Source: Ewingella americana ATCC 33852 (GTDB taxonomy: Bacteria > Pseudomonadota > Gammaproteobacteria > Enterobacterales > Enterobacteriaceae). Taken from it: a stretch of 64,000 nucleotides of DNA. Position numbers and translations under genes: made by a program. A model generated the notes under the pieces. That model saw only the letters and a program-made list of their open reading frames with translations. It was not told where the DNA came from and made no database searches. How positions within the stretch are numbered: the first letter of the stretch is position 1; each line of letters starts with the position of its first letter. Shown here piece after piece: positions 1 through 11,960 of the stretch. Location: the NCBI RefSeq assembly GCF_000735345.1, contig NZ_JMPJ01000017.1, forward strand, positions 62,001 through 126,000, given 5' to 3'.

Positions 1-178
1 CCATTTTCAGGCCATCGTGGTCGGCGCAATGTTTGACGGCATGAGCCGCGTCAAGAAGCAGCAAACCGTGTACGCCCCGCTGATGGAATACATCGCTGAT
101 AACCGTATCCACGCGCTTTCTATCAAGGCTTATACCCCTGAAGAATGGCAGCGCGATCGCAAACTGAACGGTTTTTAA
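1..178 (+). CDS. ibaG: BolA-family protein IbaG, 3' end only
   Basis: The window opens inside this gene; the reading frame starts at base 2 and 58 codons remain before TAA. The residues match the second half of E. coli IbaG (YrbA), a small BolA-like protein that works with monothiol glutaredoxins and Fe-S carriers and is linked to acid stress. The BolA signature is visible in [14 protein letters not shown] and the C-terminal end [16 protein letters not shown]. It lies 56 bp upstream of murA on the same strand, the usual enterobacterial order, so the two are probably co-transcribed. Confidence 0.93.
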   Translation, partial: HFQAIVVGAMFDGMSRVKKQQTVYAPLMEYIADNRIHALSIKAYTPEEWQRDRKLNGF

Positions 179-201
179 GCTGACAGTTGCGCAATATTTG
201 A

Positions 202-1494
<1,293 letters not shown>

Positions 1495-1534
1495 TTCAGC
1501 CTAAAAGCCCGCTGCATCTTGGCGGGCCACGTAT

Positions 1535-1569
1535 AAAAAAGCCGGAAGAGTGAATCTTCCGGCTTTTTT
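1535..1569. terminator. Bidirectional rho-independent terminator between murA and degS
   Basis: A perfect stem (GCCGGAAGA / TCTTCCGGC with a short loop) is flanked by a run of A on the left and a run of T on the right, so it can terminate murA on the plus strand and degS on the minus strand. The two genes are convergent. Confidence 0.88.
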
Positions 1570-1611
1570 ATCTGCGCGATTTCATCGCCAGAGAAGGCTA
1601 AACCCGCCCGC

Positions 1612-2682
1612 TTAGTGTGTCGGGTATTCCTGAATCGTGACCTGTAGAGCAATCTTCTTACCGTCGCGCATGATCTCAACCGGGATAACCGTGCCGGGGC
1701 GAATCTCCGCCACTTGGTCCATGGTCTCAATGGCTGACACCGCCGGTTTGCCGTTAACGCTGACAATCACGTCGCTGACCACGATACCCGCATTGGCCGC
1801 CGGACCGTTTGGCGTCACTTCATTAACGATAATGCCCTGAATTCTATCCAAACCGGTATTCGGCCCGTGCAGAGGAGAAGCCTCGCGCCCGCCAATGCCG
1901 ATATAACCACGGATAACCCGACCATCGCGGATAAGCTTGCCCATCACCTTGGTCGCCAAGGCAGTCGGAATGGCGAAGCCGATACCTTCTGGCGTCGCGC
2001 CATCATTGCTCTGGTCGAAGGAGAGGGTGTTGATGCCCATCAGCTCGCCCAGTGAGTTCACCAGCGCACCGCCGGAGTTACCTTGGTTGATAGACGCATC
2101 GGTTTGCAGGAAGTTTTGGCGGCCTGACGGGCTTAAACCAATTCGACCCGTGGCGCTGATGATCCCCTGCGTCACGGTCTGGCCGAGGTTATAAGGGTTG
2201 CCAATCGCCATCACGATGTCGCCAACATGGGGGACGCGCTTAGGGTTGATTGGAATGACCGGCAGGTTAGTGCCCGCGTCGATTTTCAGCACCGCAAGGT
2301 CAGTCAGGGTATCCGAACCAACCAGCAGGGCTTCAAATACCCGCCCGTCCTGCAATGCCACGATGATTTGGTCAGCATTGTTGATCACGTGCTTGTTGGT
2401 GAGGATGTAGCCTTTGTCATTCATGATGACGCCAGACCCCAACGTGCGGATCTGTAACTCGCTCTGTGAGTTGGCACCCATATTACGGTTATAGACGTTA
2501 ACTACCGCAGGGGCCGCATGACGCACGCCTTCGTTATAGCTGACCGGCTGTTCGCTGTTTTCAGTGAAATTGTGTTCGAACAACGGCTTGGCGATATTTT
2601 TTCGCAGCATAGGCACAGCTGCCAGCAGGATACCGGCAACAATCAGTCCAATAACGGCGGATCGCAATAACTTAACTAGCAT
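1612..2682 (-). CDS. degS: Site-1 envelope-stress protease DegS
   Basis: Inner-membrane-anchored periplasmic serine protease that senses unfolded outer-membrane porins through its PDZ domain and cuts RseA, starting the sigma-E response. The chosen start gives 356 aa (E. coli 355) beginning MLVKLLRSA; an in-frame extension 21 codons upstream is not conserved. One N-terminal membrane anchor (about residues 6-24) precedes a trypsin-like domain with His98, Asp128 and Ser203 (GNSGG) and one PDZ domain. It lies downstream of degQ in the same direction, 126 bp apart, the standard htr pair. Confidence 0.97.
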   Translation of the reverse strand: MLVKLLRSAVIGLIVAGILLAAVPMLRKNIAKPLFEHNFTENSEQPVSYNEGVRHAAPAVVNVYNRNMGANSQSELQIRTLGSGVIMNDKGYILTNKHVINNADQIIVALQDGRVFEALLVGSDTLTDLAVLKIDAGTNLPVIPINPKRVPHVGDIVMAIGNPYNLGQTVTQGIISATGRIGLSPSGRQNFLQTDASINQGNSGGALVNSLGELMGINTLSFDQSNDGATPEGIGFAIPTALATKVMGKLIRDGRVIRGYIGIGGREASPLHGPNTGLDRIQGIIVNEVTPNGPAANAGIVVSDVIVSVNGKPAVSAIETMDQVAEIRPGTVIPVEIMRDGKKIALQVTIQEYPTH

Positions 2683-2730
2683 GAGTGTCTGGAATGGTGG
2701 TTGAAATATGCCTGAAGGATAGCATGAGTT

Positions 2731-2762
2731 AATCGGACGCAGCACTGGCTACGTCCGATTTT
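2731..2762. terminator. Stem-loop between degQ and degS
   Basis: AATCGGACG and CGTCCGATT form a 9-bp stem with a 12-base loop. The T run is on the plus-strand side, so for the minus-strand degQ transcript it is at best a weak terminator or mRNA-end stabiliser that could reduce read-through into degS. Confidence 0.45.
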
Positions 2763-2808
2763 CAGCAGTTTACGGCACTAACGGCGGTTTTCAGCCATCA
2801 ATGACGAT

Positions 2809-4176
2809 TTATGGCATCAACAAATAGATATTCTGACCTTTGCGCTGCACGCTAAGCGCAATCAACGCAGGCTTGGTTTCAAGGATTTTGCGCAATGCTG
2901 CCAGATTGTCGACCGCTTCGCGGTTAACGCCGATGATCACATCATCCTTCTGCAAGCCAATTTGGTCAGCCGGAGAGCCTTTCTTCACGTCATCGACCCG
3001 AATACCTTTGGCGGTTTTAGGATCAAGGTCGCTTAAGGTCACGCCCTGCAACGCCGGGTTAATCTTATCGATGCTGGTTTCGACCGTCGGGCTCTTATCC
3101 AGCGTGACATCCACATTCATCGGCTTGCCTTCGCGCAGCAAACCAATCTGCATGGTGACGCCCGGACCTGCGGTACCCACTTTGGCACGCAGCTCGGCAA
3201 AGCTGCTCAGCGGCTTGCCTTGTAAGGTGATCAGCACGTCACCGGCCTTGATACCCGCTTTGGCCGCTGCCGAGTCAGGCAGGACTTCATTGACGAAGGC
3301 ACCGCGCTGGCTATCCAGCTTGAAGGCTTTCGCCAGTTCTGGGGTCATTTCGCTGCCGCGAATGCCCAGCAGGCCGCGTTTTACTTCGCCAAACTTAATC
3401 AACTGGGCGCTGAGGTTTTTGGCCATGTTCACCGGGATGGCGAAACCAATGCCGATGCTGCCGCCCTGCGAGGAGAGGATGGCGGTGTTGATGCCGATAA
3501 GCTCGCCTTTCAGGTTAATCAGCGCGCCGCCGGAGTTACCGCGGTTAATTGAGGCGTCGGTCTGGATAAAGTTCTCCAGCCCTTCAAGGTTCAAGCCACT
3601 GCGCCCCAGCGCCGAGATAATGCCGGACGTGGCGGTCTGCCCAAGGCCGAACGGGTTACCCACTGCCACAGCGAAGTCGCCCACGCGCAACGCGTCGGAG
3701 TCAGCCATGGCAATTTGGGTCAGGTTTTTGGCATCAATCAGCTGGATCAGGGCGATATCTGACTGATCGTCTTTGCCGATTAACTTGGCGTCGTACTCCC
3801 GGCCGTCGTTAATCTGCACTTTAATCTTGTCGGCGTTGTTGACCACGTGGTTGTTGGTCAGCACGTAGCCTTTGGCGGCATCAATAATGACGCCAGAGCC
3901 GAGGCCTTCGAAAGCTTGTCCGCCCTGATCTTCTGTTGGCGCCTGTGGCCCGAAGAAGAATTTGAATTCAGGCGGGACGTCGCTGCTGGCAGGCGTGGTG
4001 CCGGTAACCTGTACGCTGACTACGGCGGGCAGCACTTTCTCCAGCATTGGCGCCAGACTTGGCAATGCCTGACCGTCTACCGCCACGGGAATACTGGCGT
4101 TCGCAACAGGAACAGAAGCGAAGGTTAATCCGAGACTAATGGCTAATGCACTGAGTAAAAATGACTTTTTCTTCAT
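2809..4176 (-). CDS. degQ: Periplasmic serine endoprotease DegQ
   Basis: HtrA-family protease/chaperone that degrades misfolded periplasmic proteins. The start MKKKSFLLSA gives 455 aa, the E. coli DegQ length, with a purine-rich GAGAGAG site upstream; a 48-codon in-frame extension is not conserved. A signal peptide runs to about residue 28. The protease domain has His110, Asp140 and Ser215 (NRGNSGG), followed by two PDZ domains, which separates it from single-PDZ DegS next door. The short Q-linker and overall match favour DegQ over DegP. Confidence 0.96.
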   Translation of the reverse strand: MKKKSFLLSALAISLGLTFASVPVANASIPVAVDGQALPSLAPMLEKVLPAVVSVQVTGTTPASSDVPPEFKFFFGPQAPTEDQGGQAFEGLGSGVIIDAAKGYVLTNNHVVNNADKIKVQINDGREYDAKLIGKDDQSDIALIQLIDAKNLTQIAMADSDALRVGDFAVAVGNPFGLGQTATSGIISALGRSGLNLEGLENFIQTDASINRGNSGGALINLKGELIGINTAILSSQGGSIGIGFAIPVNMAKNLSAQLIKFGEVKRGLLGIRGSEMTPELAKAFKLDSQRGAFVNEVLPDSAAAKAGIKAGDVLITLQGKPLSSFAELRAKVGTAGPGVTMQIGLLREGKPMNVDVTLDKSPTVETSIDKINPALQGVTLSDLDPKTAKGIRVDDVKKGSPADQIGLQKDDVIIGVNREAVDNLAALRKILETKPALIALSVQRKGQNIYLLMP

Positions 4177-4329
4177 CAGGATAACTCTCTCGCTGTCTGT
4201 TAAAGGCTCGAAACGGTAATGAGATTGTTTATATAAGAAGACGGGCTTGAAGTTGGCGCGGCGACGCCGAAATTGGCGCGCCGCGAGTTGCCCGCAACGA
4301 TGAATAGCGTCGCGGAGCAAGGTAGAACC

Positions 4330-4731
4330 TTATTTACGACCAGTGCGCTCACCGCGCAGCAGGCCAGATGCGCCGTCTGAGTAATCGCGTGGCATCTCAA
4401 CCGGTGCCTGATCGTTGTCTGCTTCAGAACCCGTCAAACGGTAGTTGAACGGATTATCATGTGCCGGCATATCTGGCAGTAAGTTATTCGAGCTTTTCGC
4501 CATGTGCTGGTAAAGCTGGCGATAGTCGGTAGCCATGTTGTCCAGCAGCTCGGCGCTGCGGGCGAAGTGGCCAGTGAGTTCCTGACGATATTCTTCGAGT
4601 TCTGCTTTGCTTCTCTCCAGCTCGTTTTGCATCACTTGCTGATCGCGTAATTTACGATTGCCAAAGCGCATCGCTACCGCACCGATGGCGATACCGACCA
4701 CTAATCCAATGAGCGCATACTCCCAGGTCAT
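4330..4731 (-). CDS. zapG: Z-ring/envelope-associated protein ZapG (YhcB)
   Basis: Small inner-membrane protein of 133 aa (E. coli YhcB 132). One N-terminal membrane helix (about residues 2-22, ALIGLVVGIAIGAVAMRFG) is followed by a long heptad-rich coiled coil (residues 25-80) and a disordered tail with the conserved QAPVEMPRDYSDGASGLLR segment. The start has a GGAG site. Known in E. coli to link cell elongation and division and to affect envelope synthesis. It is divergent from zapE across a 258-bp region. Confidence 0.94.
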   Translation of the reverse strand: MTWEYALIGLVVGIAIGAVAMRFGNRKLRDQQVMQNELERSKAELEEYRQELTGHFARSAELLDNMATDYRQLYQHMAKSSNNLLPDMPAHDNPFNYRLTGSEADNDQAPVEMPRDYSDGASGLLRGERTGRK

Positions 4732-4989
4732 AATGACTCCTATTTTGACTTCGTTGTTCCGTAGGGCTTTTTCACGCAATGGTTTTAACGTAAATTCAAC
4801 ATACGTTTCGACCCGTATAAGTCCACTATAACCGTTTACCTTGTCTGAGTGGAATCCTAGGCGAACAATCGCCAAGGGAAAGCGGTTTTTTCACGAGCAG
4901 ACGGGTGATAAAAGCGGCGAATAGGCATTAAATCTGCGCATAACCTCCGCGAAATACTGAAAAATATTTTCTCAGGGACGTTGAACCAC

Positions 4990-6120
4990 ATGCAACCCAT
5001 TACACCACTGACATTATATAAGAACGCATTATCGGCCGGTGAGTTCCAGCCAGATGATGTTCAGCTTGCCGCCGTCACGCGACTAGATGCCATTTACCAC
5101 GCGTTAAATGCTCAAGCTGGTGCTGCGCAGGTTTCACCTTCGGCCCGTCCCGGCCTGCTGGGAAGACTGTTCGGCAAAAGTGCTCAAAAGAGCCCGCAGA
5201 GACCAGCCCAAGGATTATATATGTGGGGCGGGGTCGGGCGGGGGAAAACTTGGCTGATGGATCTGTTTTTTCAGACACTTCCCGGCGATCGCAAGCTGCG
5301 TTTGCATTTCCATCGCTTTATGTTGCGAGTCCACGAGCAATTAACCGAGCTACAGGGCAAGGAAGATCCGCTGGAAATCATCGCCGACGGTTTTAAAGCG
5401 GAAACCGACGTGCTGTGCTTCGACGAGTTTTTTGTCTCTGACATTACCGACGCGATGCTGCTGGCGACCCTGCTTCAGGCACTGTTTGCCCGTGGCATTA
5501 CGCTGATTGCCACCTCGAACATTCCGCCGGACAACCTTTATCGTAACGGCTTGCAGCGCGCGCGTTTCCTGCCCGCGATTGATTTGATTAAAGAATATTG
5601 CGACGTGATGAACGTCGACGCGGGTATCGACTACCGCCTGCGGACGCTGACTCAGGCCAATTTGTGGCTGACGCCGCTACAGCCAGATACTCAGGTCGCG
5701 ATGCAGCACATGTTCGACAAACTTGCAGGCCAAGAGGGGGAAGCCGGCCCGGTGTTGCAGGTGAATCACCGCCCGCTACAGGCGATTGCCTCCGGCGATG
5801 GCGTGCTGGCGGTGGAGTTCCACACCCTGTGCGAAGAGGCCAGAAGCCAGCTGGATTACATTGCGCTGTCGAAAATCTACCACAGCGTGCTGCTGCACAA
5901 TGTGCCGGTGATGGGCGTGAAAGATGAAAACCCGGCCCGCCGTTTTCTGGCGCTGGTGGACGAATTCTATGAGCGCCACGTCAAGCTGGTGATTTCCGCC
6001 GAGAAGCCGATGTTTGAGATTTATCAGGGTGAGCGGCTGAAATTTGAATACCAGCGCTGCCTCTCGCGATTGCAGGAAATGCAGAGCGAGGAGTACCTTA
6101 AGCGCCCGCATCTGCCCTAA
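4990..6120 (+). CDS. zapE: Division ATPase ZapE (YhcM)
   Basis: AFG1-family P-loop ATPase that binds FtsZ and promotes Z-ring disassembly under low oxygen or at high temperature. Walker A GGVGRGKT and Walker B VLCFDEFFV are present, as is the family segment TSNIPPDNLYRNGLQR. I chose the ATG at 4990 (376 aa) because an AGGGA site lies about 11 bases upstream; a TTG at 4981 would be too close to it. It is divergent from zapG and precedes the L13 operon promoter. Confidence 0.95.
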   Translation: MQPITPLTLYKNALSAGEFQPDDVQLAAVTRLDAIYHALNAQAGAAQVSPSARPGLLGRLFGKSAQKSPQRPAQGLYMWGGVGRGKTWLMDLFFQTLPGDRKLRLHFHRFMLRVHEQLTELQGKEDPLEIIADGFKAETDVLCFDEFFVSDITDAMLLATLLQALFARGITLIATSNIPPDNLYRNGLQRARFLPAIDLIKEYCDVMNVDAGIDYRLRTLTQANLWLTPLQPDTQVAMQHMFDKLAGQEGEAGPVLQVNHRPLQAIASGDGVLAVEFHTLCEEARSQLDYIALSKIYHSVLLHNVPVMGVKDENPARRFLALVDEFYERHVKLVISAEKPMFEIYQGERLKFEYQRCLSRLQEMQSEEYLKRPHLP

Positions 6121-6184
6121 GTTGCAGGGTTTGATGGCTGAAAAAAGAATCGGCTGCGAAAACTGCATTTTAGTCAAAAAAGGG

Positions 6185-6214
6185 TTCGATCTTTGTGGGC
6201 GACTTCTCTATAAT
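6185..6214 (+). promoter_or_regulatory. rplM-rpsI promoter
   Basis: A consensus -10 TATAAT lies at 6209-6214, followed by a GC-rich stretch typical of stringently controlled promoters. The -35 is poor (TTCGAT at 6185-6190 with 18-bp spacing). It is the best candidate promoter for the ribosomal protein operon. Confidence 0.6.
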
Positions 6215-6220
6215 CTTGCG

Positions 6221-6836
<616 letters not shown>

Positions 6837-6849
6837 TTCGGGATTATAG

Positions 6850-7245
<396 letters not shown>

Positions 7246-7276
7246 TTCTTTCTGCTTCGGCACAAAGAACAGCGTC

Positions 7277-7305
7277 AAAAACCCGGTGCTTCACCGGGTT
7301 TTTTT
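7277..7305 (+). terminator. Terminator of rplM-rpsI
   Basis: AAAACCCGGTG / CACCGGGTTTT stem with a 2-4 base loop followed by seven T. Confidence 0.92.
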
Positions 7306-7612
7306 ATGCCTGAAATTTGCGTAATGCCTCAACAAATTGCCTTCTGACACACATTTCCCCACGAAATCCTCCATCCCGTCCCCACAGACCGGTCAAAATC
7401 TGGTAAACTATCACACACTTTTGTGCCTGTTCGCCGAGCAGTTCCCGTTACCGCACTCTATGGCTAGGGTTTACCTTGCCAACGTTTATTGAAGAAACTA
7501 GAAGCGAAACTACGGAGCGAGACTGCGGGCTGGTGGTGAAGATGATTGTTCAGGATATAAGCCTGACCAGTTGGCTATTCGCAGATTATTCTAGATAAAC
7601 TTGGAGGTTTTC
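7306..7612 (+). other. sspA upstream region
   Basis: 307 bp without a credible gene. It holds an extended -10-like TGGTAAACT at 7401-7409 but no good -35 at matching spacing. A strong TTGGAGG ribosome site at 7601-7607 serves sspA. I see no riboswitch or small-RNA signature. Confidence 0.5.
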
Positions 7613-8254
7613 ATGGCTGTCGCTGCCAACAAACGTTCGGTAATGACGCTGTTTTCCGGCCCGACCGACATTTTTAGCCATCAAGTACGTATCGTACTGG
7701 CGGAAAAAGGTGTTAGCGTCGAGATCGAGCAGGTGGATATGGATCACTTGCCGCAGGATCTTATTGACCTCAACCCATATCGCACCGTTCCAACGCTGGT
7801 CGATCGTGAGCTGACTCTGTTTGAATCACGCATCATCATGGAATACCTTGATGAGCGTTTCCCGCATCCTCCATTAATGCCGGTTTATCCGGTTGCTCGT
7901 GGTGAAAGCCGTCTGATGATGCACCGCATCGAGAACGACTGGTACTCACTGCTGCGCCAAATCGAACAGGGTTCTGCACAAGAAGCTGACGCTGCGCGTA
8001 AGCAACTGCGTGAAGAACTGCTCGCCATCGCGCCAATTTTCTCTTACATGCCTTACTTCAAGAGCGAAGAATTCAGTCTGGTTGACTGCTATCTGGCTCC
8101 GTTGTTATGGCGTTTGCCTGAGTTGGGCATTGAGCTGTCAGGCGCGGGTTCTAAAGAGCTGAAAGGTTACATGACTCGCGTATTCGAGCGTGATGCTTTC
8201 TTGGCCTCTTTGACTGAACCAGAGCGCGAAATGCGTTTACATACCCGAGGTTAA
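7613..8254 (+). CDS. sspA: Stringent starvation protein A
   Basis: RNA polymerase-associated protein with a glutathione S-transferase fold, made under starvation and acid stress and acting as a transcription co-regulator. At 213 aa it is one residue longer than E. coli SspA and begins MAVAANKRSVMTLFSG. The apparent TTG four codons upstream lies inside the ribosome site and is not the start. The conserved PHPPLMPVYPVARGESRL surface segment is intact. sspB follows after 3 bp. Confidence 0.98.
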   Translation: MAVAANKRSVMTLFSGPTDIFSHQVRIVLAEKGVSVEIEQVDMDHLPQDLIDLNPYRTVPTLVDRELTLFESRIIMEYLDERFPHPPLMPVYPVARGESRLMMHRIENDWYSLLRQIEQGSAQEADAARKQLREELLAIAPIFSYMPYFKSEEFSLVDCYLAPLLWRLPELGIELSGAGSKELKGYMTRVFERDAFLASLTEPEREMRLHTRG

Positions 8255-8257
8255 GCA

Positions 8258-8758
8258 ATGGAGATGACTGACATGTCTCCACGCCGTCCCTACCTACTGC
8301 GGGCGTTCTACGACTGGTTGCTCGACAACCAGCTGACGCCGCACTTGGTAGTCGACGTCACAATGCCGGGCGTTATGGTGCCGATGGAATTTGCCCGCGA
8401 TGGTCAGATTGTCCTCAATGTGGCACCGCGCGCCGTCGGTAACCTCGAGTTAGGTAACGATGACGTTCGCTTTAACGCGCGCTTCGGCGGCGTTCCTCGC
8501 AACGTTTTCGTGCCAATTGCCGCCGTGCTGGCGATCTACGCCCGTGAAAATGGCGCAGGGACTATGTTCGAACCTGAACCTGCTTACGACGCAGATGGCA
8601 CCTTCGAGGACCACAGCGACGAAAGCGAAATGTCAGATTCAGCGCCAACCATGTCGGTGATCGACGGTGATTTGCCGGATGTCTCAGAAGAGGATCCGGA
8701 CGATGAGCCACCGACGCCGCCTCGCGGTGGGCGTCCTGCACTTCGCGTGGTGAAGTAA
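8258..8758 (+). CDS. sspB: ClpXP specificity adaptor SspB
   Basis: Delivers ssrA-tagged peptides to ClpXP. The 166-aa protein has the folded SspB domain (to about residue 110) with the tag-binding core NARFGGVPRNV, then an acidic disordered linker and the C-terminal ClpX-binding motif GGRPALRVVK. It is translationally close to sspA and is followed by a good terminator. Confidence 0.98.
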   Translation: MEMTDMSPRRPYLLRAFYDWLLDNQLTPHLVVDVTMPGVMVPMEFARDGQIVLNVAPRAVGNLELGNDDVRFNARFGGVPRNVFVPIAAVLAIYARENGAGTMFEPEPAYDADGTFEDHSDESEMSDSAPTMSVIDGDLPDVSEEDPDDEPPTPPRGGRPALRVVK

Positions 8759-8782
8759 GCTCCGGTAGCAAAACCACTCTCG

Positions 8783-8811
8783 AAACCCTGCATCTGATGC
8801 GGGGTTTTTTT
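8783..8811 (+). terminator. Terminator of sspAB
   Basis: AAACCC(T)GCATC / GATGCGGGGTTT stem with seven following T. Confidence 0.88.
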
Positions 8812-8853
8812 ATGACTGTTTTTCGAGGAAGCGGCGCGTATTCCCCCTCACTT

Positions 8854-8869
8854 GGTGATGGTTATCACA
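8854..8869. promoter_or_regulatory. Candidate CRP site upstream of the GH1 gene
   Basis: GGTGA-N6-TCACA matches the CRP half-sites TGTGA and TCACA at 9 of 10 positions. It lies about 96 bp before the small ORF and 170 bp before the glycosidase, where catabolite control of a sugar gene would be expected. Confidence 0.5.
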
Positions 8870-8964
8870 AAGCTTTCATCTGCCGCTGTTACTTGTTTAC
8901 TCAGCAAAGCATCCCGACCATGCTAAATGCTCATCACGACTGTGCATTTATGGAGAGGATGGGT

Positions 8965-9045
8965 ATGGACGTATTGAATGTTGAACACCAAGGCGTTGCT
9001 GCAATTAATGAAGGGAATCAGATGGCTGCGGGGGTGCTCGCATGA
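8965..9045 (+). CDS. 26-aa ORF translationally coupled to the GH1 gene
   Basis: The ORF has a strong GGAGAGG ribosome site 6 bases before its ATG and encodes MDVLNVEHQGVAAINEGNQM then AAGVLA. Its stop overlaps the start of the downstream glycosidase in an ATGA, a sign of translational coupling. I do not recognise the peptide. It could be a leader peptide controlling the glycosidase, a stump of a lost upstream gene, or the true N-terminal coding region of something degraded. No membrane segment or attenuator is visible. Confidence 0.4.
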   Translation: MDVLNVEHQGVAAINEGNQMAAGVLA

Positions 9046-10460
9046 AGCTGAAACCACAGTTTTTATCTTTCCCGCAGGACTTCTGGTGGGGTAGTGCCTG
9101 GTCAGCAGAGCAGGCGGAAGGTCGCGGTAATACCGGCAAAGGCCGCACCCAGTGGGACATGTCTTGGGATAAATACCCTAACCGCTTCCACCACGGCATA
9201 AACACCGACGTCACCACCGACTTCTTTAATCGCTACCCCGAAGACATCCAGCTGATGAAGCAAACCGGGCATAACTCCTTCCGTATCTCTATCTCGTGGG
9301 CACGCATGTTCCCGCAGGGCGACGGGGAAGTCTGCGCCGAAGCCATCGTTTTCTATCGCAAAGTGCTGGGAGAGTTAACTCAGCAGGGCATCAAGCCTTT
9401 CGTTAATCTTTTCCATTTCGACATGCCAGAAGCCATGATGCTCAAAGGCGGCTGGGAGAATCGCGAGGTGCTGGCGGCCTATGTTAACTACTGCGATGTC
9501 TGCTTCCGCGAGTTTGGCGATTTAGTCTATCGCTGGTTCACCTTCAATGAGCCGGTGGTGCCGGTGCTGGGCGGCTATTTAGAAGACTTCCACTATCCGA
9601 ACGTGGTCGACTTCAAACGCGCCGCTCAGGTGGCTTTCACCACGGTTCTCGCCAGCGCCATGGCGGTTCGCGCTTTCAAAAGCCACGGTCTGAACAGCAA
9701 GATTGGCGTGATTTTGAATCTCAGCCCGAGCTATCCACGCAGTGAAAACCCGGCCGACGTGCAGGCGGCGAAATACGCCGACCTGTTCTATAACCGCAGC
9801 TTCCTCGACCCATCAGTCAAAGGCGCATTCCCCGCTGAATTGGTCGAGGTGCTGAAGAAGCACGATCAGATGCCGGTGATTGAAGAGGGCGATTTGCAGA
9901 TCATCGCCGAAAACACCGTGCAGATCCTTGGGATCAACTATTATGAGCCTCGCCGGGTCAAGGCGCGGCTGACGGCGGTGGATCCGAACTCGCCTTTCAT
10001 GCCGGAATGGTTCTTCGAAAGCTATGTGATGCCGGGGCGTAAGTTCAACCCTTACCGTGGCTGGGAAATCTATGAGGAAGGGATTTACGACCTGTGCGTG
10101 GATATCCGCGACAACTACGGCAATATCGAAGCTTATATCTCGGAAAACGGCATGGGCGTGGCGGATGAAGAGCGTTTCATTCAAGACGGGCAAGTGCAGG
10201 ACAGCTATCGCATCGGCTTCATTCAAAACCATCTGGCTTACTTGCATCAGGCCATCAGCGAGGGCTGTAACGTCAAAGGCTACCACCTGTGGACCTTCAT
10301 CGATTGCTGGTCGTGGCTGAATACCTATAAAAACCGTTACGGGCTGATTGCGCTGGACCTGAAAACTCAGCAGCGAACCATCAAGAAGAGCGGCGAGTTC
10401 TACAAATTACTCAGCCAGAACAACGGCTTTGAATTTGAGGGGCTGTATACCCAGTTCTAG
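9042..10460 (+). CDS. GH1 family glycosidase, probable 6-phospho-beta-glycosidase
   Basis: A complete glycoside hydrolase family 1 enzyme (472 aa). The acid/base Glu170 lies in FTFNEP and the nucleophile Glu368 in ISENG. The C-terminal loop CWSWLNTYKNRYG has the serine and tyrosine typical of 6-phospho enzymes instead of the Glu-Trp of plain beta-glucosidases, although the phosphate-binding lysine is shifted by one position. No PTS transporter adjoins it, so its substrate must enter through a permease encoded elsewhere. It is coupled to the 26-aa ORF by an ATGA overlap. It is only distantly related to the BglA enzyme at 32 kb. Confidence 0.85.
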   Translation: MKLKPQFLSFPQDFWWGSAWSAEQAEGRGNTGKGRTQWDMSWDKYPNRFHHGINTDVTTDFFNRYPEDIQLMKQTGHNSFRISISWARMFPQGDGEVCAEAIVFYRKVLGELTQQGIKPFVNLFHFDMPEAMMLKGGWENREVLAAYVNYCDVCFREFGDLVYRWFTFNEPVVPVLGGYLEDFHYPNVVDFKRAAQVAFTTVLASAMAVRAFKSHGLNSKIGVILNLSPSYPRSENPADVQAAKYADLFYNRSFLDPSVKGAFPAELVEVLKKHDQMPVIEEGDLQIIAENTVQILGINYYEPRRVKARLTAVDPNSPFMPEWFFESYVMPGRKFNPYRGWEIYEEGIYDLCVDIRDNYGNIEAYISENGMGVADEERFIQDGQVQDSYRIGFIQNHLAYLHQAISEGCNVKGYHLWTFIDCWSWLNTYKNRYGLIALDLKTQQRTIKKSGEFYKLLSQNNGFEFEGLYTQF

Positions 10461-10482
10461 CTAGCCAGAGTTGAAAGCAAAA

Positions 10483-10512
10483 AAAAGCGGGGGTGTTGCC
10501 ATCCCCGCTTTT
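10483..10512. terminator. Bidirectional terminator between the GH1 gene and gltD
   Basis: AAAAGCGGGG / CCCCGCTTTT stem with a short loop, A-rich on the left and T-rich on the right, serving the two convergent genes. Confidence 0.85.
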
Positions 10513-10532
10513 CATGCTGGTTACGCTTAAAC

Positions 10533-11960
<1,428 letters not shown>

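Noticed and set aside
2683-2745. N-terminal extension of DegS by 21 residues
   Set aside because: The upstream codons are not conserved and the normal membrane anchor starts at MLVKLLRSA.
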